From Archivesica marissinica (taxonomy: Eukaryota; Mollusca; Bivalvia; Venerida; Vesicomyidae), in NCBI GenBank assembly GCA_014843695.1, contig CM026401.1, positions 45,865,683 to 45,929,682 on the forward strand: DNA of 64,000 nucleotides, written 5' to 3'. The notes under the pieces were generated by a model that was given only the letters and a program-made list of their open reading frames with translations, was not told the origin of the DNA and did no database searches. The position numbers were made by a program, and so were the translations under genes. This document shows, piece after piece, positions 50,701-62,700 of this stretch (positions are counted from its first letter, which is position 1; each line of letters begins with the position of its first letter).

Positions 50701-53700
50701 CGGTAGCGACGATAAATACACACTCAATTCACTGATAATCTCACTGTGAATTAGTCATATGTAAAGAAATTCTATTCCCGCACACCTACTGGCCAGGACA
50801 CATGTTTCTCACACACCTACTGGTCAAGACACATGTTTCTCACACACCTACTGACCAAGACACATGTTTCCCGCTCACCTACTGGTCAAGACACATGTTT
50901 CTCATACACCTACTGGTCAAGACACATGTTTCCCGCACACCTACTGGTCAAGACACATGTTTCTCATACACCTACTGGCCAGGACACATGTTTCTCATAT
51001 ACCTACTGGCCAAGACACATGTTTCTCACACACCTATTGGCCAGGACACATGTTTCTCACACACCTACTGGTCAAGACACATGTTTCTCACACACCTACT
51101 GGCCAGGACACATGTTTCTCACACACCTACTGGTCAAGACACATGTTTCTCACACACATACTGGTCAAGACACATGTTTCTCACACACCTACTGGTCAGG
51201 ACACATGTTTCTAAAAACCTACTGGCCAAGACACATGTTTCTCACACACCTACTGGTCAAGACACATGTTTCCCACACACCTACTGGCCAAGACACATGT
51301 TTCTAGCACACCTACTGGTCAAGACATATGTTTCTCACACACCTACTGGCCAGGACACATGTTTCTAAAAACCTACTGGCCAAGACACATGTTTCTCACA
51401 CACCTACTGGTCAAGACACATGTTTCCCACACACCTACTGGCCAAGTCACATGTTTCTAGCACATACTGGTCAAGACACATGTTTCTCACACACCTACTG
51501 GTCAAGACACATGTTTCCCACACACCTACTGGTCAAGACACATGTTTCTAGCACATACTGGTCAAGACACAGGTTTCTCACACACCTACTGGCCAGGACA
51601 CATGTTTCTCACACACCTACTGGTCAGGACACATGTTTCTCGCACACCTACTGGCATAGACACATGTTTCTCACACACCTACTGGCCAGGACACATGTTT
51701 CTCACACACCTACTGGCCAAGACACATGTTTCTCACACACATACTGGCCAGGACACATGTTTCTCACACACCTACTGGTCAAGACACATGTTTCTCACAC
51801 ACCTACTGGCCAGGACACATGTTTCTAAAAACCTACTGGCCAAGACACATGTTTCTCACACACCTACTGGTCAAGACACATGTTTCCCACACACCTACTG
51901 GCCAAGACACATGTTTCTAGCACACCTACTGGTCAAGACATATGTTTCTCACACACCTACTGGCCAGGACACATGTTTCTAAAAACTACTGGCCAAGACA
52001 ATGTTTCTCACACACCTACTGTCAAGACACATGTTTCCCACAACCTACTGGCCAAGCACATTTTTCACATACTGGTCAAGACATGTTTCTCACACACCTA
52101 CTGGTCAAGACACATGTTTCCCACACACCTACTGGTCAAGACACATGTTTCTAGCACATACTGGTCAAGACACATGTTTCTCACACACCTACTGGCCAGG
52201 ACACATGTTTCTCACACACCTACTGGCCAAGACACATGTTTCTAGCATATACTGGCCAGGACACATGTTTCTCACACACCTACTGGCCAGGACACAGTTT
52301 CTCACACACCTACTGGTCAAGACACATGTTTCTCACACACCTACTGGTCAGTACACATGTTTCTCGCACACCTACTGGCCAGGACACATGTTTCTTGCAC
52401 ACCTACTGGTCAGGACACATGTTTCTCACACACCTACTGGTCAGTACACATGTTTCTTGCACATCTACTGGCCAGGACACATGTTTCTCACACACCTATT
52501 GGTCAGGACACATGTTTCTCACACACCTACTGGTCAGTACACATGTTTCTTGCACACCTACTGGCCAGGACACATGTTTCTCACACACCTACTGGTCAAG
52601 ACACATGTTTCTCACACACCTACTGGTCAAGACACATGTTTCTCACACACCTACTGGTCAGGCCACATGTTTCTCACACACCTACTGGTCAAGACACATG
52701 TTTCTCACACACCTACTGGTCAGGCCACATGTTTCTCACACACCTACTGGTCAAGACACATGTTTCTCACACACCTACTGGTCAGTACACATGTTTCTCA
52801 CACACCTACTGGCCAAGACACATGTTTCTCACACACCTACTGGTCAGTACACATGTTTCTCACACACCTACTGGTCAGGACACATGTTTCTCACACACCT
52901 ACTGGTCAGGACACATGTTTCTCACACACCTACTGGTCAGGACACATGTTTCTCACACACCTACTGGCCAGACACATGTTTCTCACACACCTCTGGCCAG
53001 ACACATGTTTCTCACACACCTACTGGCCAGACAAGACACATGTTTCTCACACACCTACTGGCCAAGACACATGTTTCTCACACACCTTCTGGCCAAGACA
53101 CATGTTTCTCACACACCTACTGGCCAAGACATATGTTTCTCGCACCTATTGGCCAAGACACATGTTTCTCACACACCTACTGGCCACAACACATGTTTCT
53201 CACACACCTAATGGTCAATACACATGTTTCTCACACACCTACTGGTCAGGATACATGTTTCTCACATACCTACTGGCCAAGACATATGTTTCTCACACAC
53301 CTTCTGGCCAAGACACATGTTTCTCACACACCTAATGGTCAAGACACATGTTTCTCACACACCTACTGGTCAGGATACATGTTTCTCACACACCTACTGA
53401 CCAGGACACATGTTTCTCACAAACCTACTGGCCAAGACACATGTTTCTCACACACCTACTGGTCAGGATACATGTTTCTCACACACCTACTGGCCAAGAC
53501 ACATGTTTCTCACACACCTAATGGCCAAGACACCTGTTTCTCACACACCTTCTGGCCAAGACACATGTTTCTCACACACCTACTGGTCAAGACACATGTT
53601 TCTCACACACCTACTGGTCAGGACACATGTTTCTCACACACCTACTGGTCAAGACACATGTTTCTCACACACCTACTGGCCAGTACACATGTTTCTCACA

Positions 53701-56700
53701 CACCTACTGGCCAAGACACATGTTTCTCACACACCTACTGGTCAGTACACATGTTTCTCACACCTACTGGCCAGACACATGTTTCTCACACCTATGGTCA
53801 GGACACATGTTTCTCACACACCTACTGGTCAACACATGTTTCCACACTACTGGCCAGACACATGTTTCTCACACACCTATGGCAGACACATGTTTCTCAC
53901 ACACCTACTGGCCAGACACATGTTTCTCACACCTACTGGCCAGGACACATGTTTCTCACACACCTACTGGTCAGGACACATGTTTCTCACACACCTACTG
54001 GTCAGGACACATGTTTCTCACACACCTACTGGTCAGGACACATGTTTCTCACACACCTACTGGCCAAGACACATGTTTCTCACACACCTACTGGCCAAGA
54101 CACATGTTTCCACACACCTACTGGCCAAGACACATGTTTCTCACACACCTACTGGCCAGTACACATGTTTCTCACACACCTACTGGCCAAGACACATGTT
54201 TCTCACACACCTACTGGTCAGGACACATGTTTCTCACACACCTACTGGCCAGACACTGTTTCTCACACACCTACTGGCATCCCCTATGCGACTGTTTCCA
54301 CACCTACTGGCCAGACACATGTTTCTCACACACCTTCTGGCCAAGACACATGTTTCTCACACACCTACTGGCCAGACAATGTTTCTCCACCTATGGCCAA
54401 GACAACCCACACCTCTGGCCAAGACCATGTTTCTCACACACCTATGGTCAAGACACATGTTTCTCACACACCTACTGGTCAGGATACATGTTTCTCACAC
54501 ACCTACTGACCAGGACACATGTTTCTCACAAACCTACTGGCCAAGACACATGTTTCTCACACACCTACTTGTCAGGATACATGTTTCTCACACACCTACT
54601 GGCCAAGACACATGTTTCTCACACACCTAATGGCCAAGACACCTGTTTCTCACACACCTTCTGGCCAAGACACATGTTTCTCACACACCTAATGGTCAAG
54701 ACACATGTTTCTCACACACCTACTGGTCAGGATACATGTTTCTCACACACCTACTGACCAGGACACATGTTTCTCACAAACCTACTGGCCAAGACACATG
54801 TTTCTCACACACCTACTTGTCAGGATACATGTTTCTCACACACCTACTGGCCAAGACACATGTTTCTCACACACCTAATGGCCAAGACACCTGTTTCTCA
54901 CACACCTTCTGGCCAAGACACATGTTTCTCACACACCTAATGGTCAAGACACATGTTTCTCACACACCTACTGGTCAGGATACATGTTTCTCACACACCT
55001 ACTGACCAGGACACATGTTTCTCACACCTACTGGTCAGGACACATGTTTCTCACACACCTACTGGTCAGGACACATGTTTCTCACACACCTACTGGTCAG
55101 GATACATGTTTCTCACACACCTACTGGCCAAGACACATGTTTCTCACACACCTACTGGTCAGGATACATGTTTCTCACACACCTACTGGCCACAACACAT
55201 GTTTCTCACACAACTAATGGTCAAGACACATGTTTCTCACACACCTACTGGTCAGGATACATGTTTCTCACACACCTACTTGTCAGGATACATGTTTTTC
55301 ACACACCTACTGGCCACAACACATCACACACCTAATGGTCAAGACACATGTTTCTCACACACCTACTGGTCAGGATACATGTTTCTCACACACCTACTTG
55401 TCAGGATACATGTTTTTCACACACCTACTGGCCAGGACACATGTTTCTCACACACCTACTGGTCAGGACACATGTTTCTCACACACCGACTGGTCAGGAC
55501 ACATGTTTCTCACACACCTACTAGTCAAGACACATGTTTCCATGCACACCTACTGGCCAAGACACATGTTTCCCACACACCTACTGGTCAGGACACATGT
55601 TTCTCACACACCTACTGGCCAAGACACATGTTTTTCACACACCTACTGGCCAGGACACATGTTTCTCACACACCTACTGGTCAGGACACATGTTTCTCAC
55701 ACACCTACTGGTCAAGACACATGTTTCCCACACACCTACTGGTCAGGACACATGTGTCTCACACACCTACTGGTCAGGACACATGTTTCTCACACACCTA
55801 CTGGCCAAGACACCTGTTTCTCACACACCTACTGGTCAAGACACATGTTTCCCACACACCTACTGGTCAAGACACATGTTTCTCACACACCTACTGGTCA
55901 GGACACATGTTTCTCACACACCTACTGGCTAAGACACATGTTTCCCACACACCTACTGGTCAAGACACATGTTTCTCACACACCTAATGGCCAAGACACC
56001 TGTTTCTCACACACCTACTGGTCAAGACACATGTTTCCCACACACCTACTGGTCAAGACACATGTTTCTCACACACCTACTGGTCAGGACACATGTTTCT
56101 CACACACCTACTGGCCAAGACACATGTTTCCCACACACCTACTGGTCAAGACACCTGTTTCTCACACACCTACTGGCCAAGGCACAAGTTTCCCACACAC
56201 CTACTGGTCAAGACACCTGTTTCTCACACACCTACTGGTCAGGATACATGTTTCTCACACACCTAATGGCCAAGACACCTGTTTCTCACACAGCTACTGG
56301 CCAGGACACATGTTCCCCACACACCTAATGGCCAAGACACCTGTTTCCCACACACCTACTGGCCAAGACACATGTTTCCCACACACCTACTGGCCAAGAC
56401 ACCTGTTTCTCACACACCTACTGGCCAAGACACATGTTTCCAAATAGTTCCACCAATGCGGAATTTCGTTATCCTTAACTCCACATGACAGATGTCTTTA
56501 ACTCTCATGTGACCAACACAAGGCGTAGTGATATTGGTGTTTTTTATAATGATAGCGTCTCCGAATCATTCGTTTTTCTAAAAGCAAACGAAGAAATTGA
56601 TTTAATATGTAAATCTGAGCAAATTTGAATCAAGAACACATTGTCTATTTTCAACATTTATATCATTTTCATACATACCTAATCAATTACGTCATTCAAC

Positions 56701-59700
56701 CAATTCAATACATTGTCTGTGTCTGGTAGACGTTTTCATTGTAACACGGACGTATTAAAGAAATGTGTCCAGAAATATGTAAATTACACATGTAGACTAG
56801 CTGAGGGGTGTCACCCATTTGCGAGCACTGCCTATTACAATGAAATCAATGAAACAAAGATTGGTCCAGCAAAGCTGAAACTGCCCCCTCAGATTCAAGG
56901 ATTAACTGAGTTGGCAATAAAACATGTGTCCTGCCCAGTATCCATCATATGCACTGGTGTGGGACAAGGGTATTCAACCCTCGTGGTCAGAATAAGTCGT
57001 CAGAAAATCGACAGAGCCTCGGTTCTGATGACATATTCTAAGAACTCCTGTAGTTGTCATTGTCATACATTACCAACCCTATTTCATTTCCTTGAAATAC
57101 ACTTCTAACATATTCGCTTCTCACCAATGCAACCCGGGTTCGATTCTAGGACCGGGAAGTATGTGAGATGGTACGGTGGTCGCCAGATCGGACAGGTGGG
57201 TTTTCTCCGGGTACTCCGGTTTCTTCCCACACGAATGACCACATATACGCTTTCATCCGCGCCAACGAAGAGTGATTAATATAAGTTGTTAAAACTTGCT
57301 TCGCAATCGTTGTAAAATAAATAAAGTTTAAACTTAAAACTACACCTAATAATGTTATAAAGGAAGGAATTTTGTTTCAATGAAATTGAAATGAAATGAA
57401 ATTGCGTGACATATTTTAAGTGTTATTTTTATCGCTATCATAAAAAGAGTTAAGAAGAGTTTAATGCTAAACCCGAGAACTACATTAGCTATGTCTGCCT
57501 CAAAAAGGAGCACTTTGGTCATCTCCATGGTAACCGTGTCTGGATTCGCACCCAACAAGATGGCCACATCACACATGTATCTGACGTAGGCTTGCGCGTC
57601 GATAGAGTCATGTAGGTAATACTCTCGGCTTGGCATACCCAGAGCTGGTTCGTCTAACTGAAAATGCAATAAACGTTTGTGTTCATGCTTATGGGTTCAA
57701 GGTCGCACCAACAGTTTAGGTCATACAGCGACTCTCTCTTTTATTATTGGTGGAGGAAGACTCCGGGTGCCCCTACGAGCAATGTTCCAGGCTCGGGCGG
57801 GCACATAGTAAAACCACCGATCATCTGCAAGTCAGCTGGATAGCTCATTACACAAAATAATTTTGACACCCCCAGTTGGATTCAAACTTATATGACCTTG
57901 ACCACTCGGCACCGCTCACAAAAGTTCATTCTGTGCTCAAGTGAGCCAAAAAAGTACCGGTAATAAATTGCACTAGAAAAACGTAGCCCAACACTTTCTA
58001 GAGTTTTCTCTCTTTTGCTATATTTGCATGGATATTTATACAGTCAAACCTGTATTAAGCAGCCAACCTGTATTAAGCAGCCAACCCGTATTAAGCAGCC
58101 AACCCGTATTAAGCAGCCAACCTGTATTAAGCAGCCAACCTGTATTAAGCAGCCAACCTGTATTAAGCAGCCAACTTAAGCAGCCAACCTGTATTAAGCA
58201 GCCAACCTGTATTAAGCTGCCAACCTGTATTAAGCAGCCAAACTGTATTAAGCTGCCAACGTGTATTAAGCAGCCAACCTGTATTAAGCTGCCAACCTGT
58301 ATTAAGCTGCCAACCTGTATTAAGCAGCCAACCTGTATTAAGCTGCCAACGTGTATTAAGCAGCCAACCTGTATTAAGCTGCCAACCTGTATTAAGCAGC
58401 CAACCTGTATTAAGCTGCCAACATGTATTAAGCAGCCAACCTGTATTAAGCTGCCAACTTGTATTAAGCAGCCAACCTGTATTAAGCTGCCAACCTGTAT
58501 TAAGCAGCCAACCTGTATTAAGCTGCCAGTATACATTTGAAGCAGCCACCTGTGCTAAGCAGCCACTTTCTGTGATTCCCTTAGCTGGATACTGAAGACA
58601 AGTTTGACTGTAGCCACATAACAGCTAACCCTAGACCACTAGACAATACATCTATTATGCTTCCCATTTGTAGCTAAGATACGACATGTGCACTGAATAA
58701 ACTGAACTGACCTGGAGTATGTTAATAGAAGAGTTTTTGTCATCTGGTCCTACCCACACATCAAGAAGAATAGGGGCATTATATTTCCCTCTTAGAACCC
58801 CAAGTACATCCTCCAGTATGAAGCTGTTCTTGGACCATCGGTTGTCGATCACAGGCCATCGTCCCAGCTCCTCCAGTACCCTACGCAAAGGAGCATCTCC
58901 AACATCTTCTATATGTGCTGTAATAAAAACAGACATTATCAAAGATTTATCCCCCCTGTTTAACATCACACCATTTGTACAGCAACCTGTTGTACATATT
59001 GTTATGTTATATTTTTATGTTATATTTCGGGTTTTACGCCTGCATCAGCACCATTTTGGGCTATATCGCCGGAGAGCAGTTTACCTAACAATACCTTTCC
59101 TGGGCAGGCTCCAGCGGTTAACCAGTACTTGGGTGCACCAACCTCCGTAAGAAACTGCCAACTTTTTCATATAAATGAGACACGGCCTGAGCTGGGCTCG
59201 AACCCGTGACCATCAGTGATGTTAGGTTACAGTGGTATACAAGTCAGCGACCTTAACCACTCGACCTCGGAGGCGGACCTTGTACATATTGTCTGCTTGT
59301 CAAAACCAAGACATGTCCTTAATCAAGACACGTAAGTCTACATTTTGCCTCTTCTTTCTCCCTCATAACAATGTATTCCATCAGGAAATCAAGGTACCGG
59401 GCAACTCCTCAAAACAAGAACCCCTCTAACCTGAAATTCCCTCCAAATTGAACCCATTTCTTGGTCCGAATAATTCCCTTTGTTAGTTGTAAGCCGCTGG
59501 AGCCATTACAATTGTGCCCTTAGGCCATGTTGCCTCTTCTCTCTCGCTCTCTCCCTCCTGGCGATGGATTCCATCAGGAATGAGGTCTAGAGAGTGATTA
59601 ATATAAGTTGTAAAAACTTGTTTCGCAAACGAGGTAAAATAAATTTGTATTAAATTTTGGAGGATAGTGCATGATACAGACATGGATCCATTCCAGAGTC

Positions 59701-62700
59701 TCTGGTTCTTTTACGAGCACGGTGTAAAGCACCTCGGTTTAACGTCCCATCTGAAAAACTGTTAATTTTATTGGAGTCAGATGGAGGATCGAACCTGCGA
59801 TCCCTGGATTACAAGTCCAGCGTGTAAAATTTCCATAATTCATTGGAAAGCATCAAATAAACAGGTCCTATTAAAGAGTTATCCCCCTATTTAACATCAC
59901 ACCATTTGCACAGCAACCTGTGCTGTACAAATGGTGCAATGTATAAAAGGGGGATAACTCTGTGAGAGGAACTGTTTTTACAGTACAAATAGGTTTCTGT
60001 GATTATAAGATTATAATTCACGTACGTTAGCAGAGATAAAAATTCTACCGGAAATAGATATTTTGTGAAATCATCGTAATAATCTTCCTCCTCATTTGTT
60101 TCCCAGATGACGTAACAAATTAACGTTTGCAACAAAACAAACGGAAGACGAAATCGATAAAATAGCATGTGCTTTTGCTGGAATTGTAGCGTAATGATTT
60201 TGTGCTGATGCGGAAGTTCACGAGATTTCTTTATAGAATATCCTGAAACTATGATCAGACCACACGTTTCAGACACTATCATTTTAAAGTCCCGTTTTAG
60301 ACACTATCATTTTACATATAACTGGCTCCGTTTATATCGAATTTCGTTAAAGTCAAACTTCGGTTATGTCAAAGTATTTTGTTCGGTCTGAATTCGACAT
60401 AACGGATGTAGATAGACTATACTCGTTTCCAGTAAGGGTAAAAAAAAATGCAAAATATATTATGTACCGAGAATCCAGATTTATAGAACAGTTTTATGCG
60501 ACACATTACCTCCCCATTAACATTTTAACAGGTTTTGAGAAATGTGTGGTTTAACGGTGCACCAACAACTTAGGTCATACAGCGATGGAAACACAGTATA
60601 GTGAATACATCAATACACGACAGTATAATGAATACTTACACACATCAATACACGACTGGACAGTGAATACTTACACACATTAATACACGACTGGTACAGA
60701 ACTTTTGCTTTCAGTGTAGCATTGCTGTCGTAATCCTTCGCGGAATCTTCTAACAATGCTGAAATATTATATTGTTTATTATATTGTTTATCAGTGTTTA
60801 TTATAGTGTTAGTAGTGTTTATCAGTGTTTATTATAGTGTTAGTAGTGTTTATCAGTGTTTATTATAGTGTTAGTAGTGTTTATCATAGTGTTAGTAGTG
60901 TTTATCATAGTGTTTATCATAGTGTTAGTAGTGTTTATCATAGTGTTTATTATAGTGTTAGTAGTGTTTATCATAGTGTTTATTATAGTGTTAGTAGTGT
61001 TTATCATAGTGTTTATTATAGTGTTAGTAGTGTTTATCATAGTGTTTATTATAGTGTTAGTAGTGTTTATCATAGTGTTTATTATAGTGTTAGTAGTGTT
61101 TATCATAGTGTTTATTATAGTGTTTATCAGTGTTTATTATAGTGTTAGTAGTGTTTATCAGTGTTTATTATAGTGTTAGTAGTGTTTATCAGTGTTTATT
61201 ATAGTGTTAGTAGTGTTTATCATAGTGTTTATTATAGTGTTAGTAGTGTTTATCATAGTGTTTATTATAGTGTTAGTAGTGTTTATCATAGTGTTTATTA
61301 TAGTGTTAGTAGTGTTTATCATAGTGTTTATTATAGTGTTAGTAGTGTTTATCAGTGTTTATTATAGTGTTAGTAGTGTTTATCATAGTGTTTATTATAG
61401 TGTTAGTAGTGTTTATCATAGTGTTTATTATAGTGTTAGTAGTGTTTATCAGTGTTTATTATAGTGTTAGTAGTGTTTATCATAGTGTTTATTATAGTGT
61501 TAGTAGTGTTTATCATAGTGTTTATTATAGTGTTAGTAGTGTTTATCATAGTGTTTATTATAGTGTTAGTAGTGTTTATCATAGTGTTTATTATAGTGTT
61601 ATCATAAACACTATCATAGTGTTTATCAGTGTTATTAGTGTTTATTATAGTGTTTAATATAGTGTTAATATAGTGTTTATTATAGTGTTGGTAGTGTTTA
61701 TCATAGTGTTTATCATAGTGTTATCATAGTGTTTATCATAGTGTTTATCACAGTGTTTATTACAGTTTTATAATAGAGTTTATCATAGTGTTTTTTATAG
61801 TGTTTATCATAGTGTTTATTACAGTTTTATCATAGTGTTTATTACAGTTTTATAATAGTGTTTATCATAGTGTTTATTACAGTTTTATAATAGAGTTTAT
61901 CATAGTGTTTATCATAGTGTTTATCATAGTGTTTATTATTGTGTTATCATAAACACTATTGTAGTGTTTATCAGTGTTTATTATAGTGTTTATTAGTGTT
62001 TATTACAGTTTTATCATAGTGTTTATCATAGTGTTTATTATAGTGTTATCAGTATTTATGATAGTGTTTATTACTTTTTATCACTCGCTTATAAGACGGG
62101 AAGCCACTTTCAGACAAAAATCTGGTGATAAAAATCCTGTCTTATAGGCGAGTAAGTATGGTAGTATAATAGAGCAGTAAAACACTTCCATATTCACAAA
62201 ATGTTCATAACTACATATCTGATAGCAAGAGTTTCCAATAATGTAAACCCCTAACCGACCGAATAAAATGTAACTACATATCTGATAGCAAGAGTTTCCA
62301 ATAATGTAAACCCCTAACCGACCGAATAAAATGTAACTACATATCTGATAGCAAGAGTTTCCAATAATGTAAACCCCTAACCGACCGAATAAAATGTAAC
62401 TACATATCTGATAGCAAGAGTTTCCAATAATGTAAACCCCTAACCGACCGAATAAAATGTAACTACATATCTGATAGCAAGAGTTTCCAATAATGTAAAC
62501 CCCTAACCGACCGAATAAAATGTAACTACATATCTGATAGCAAGAGTTTCCAATAATGTAAACCCCTAACCGACCGAATAAAATGTAACTACATATCTGA
62601 TAGCAAGAGTTTCCAATAATGTAAACCCCTAACCGACCGAATAAAATGTAACTACATATCTGATAGCAAGAGTTTCCAATAATGTAAACCCCTAACCGAA

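Noticed and set aside
52236..54509. 757-codon + strand open frame rich in T, H, C, F
   Set aside because: Product of the 31 bp array. All three + frames are similarly open and indel patches break it.
56713..57108. 131-codon + strand frame with mixed composition
   Set aside because: No recognised domain, opposite strand to the host intron, no splice or promoter evidence. Possibly a dispersed repeat. Retained only as an unresolved segment.
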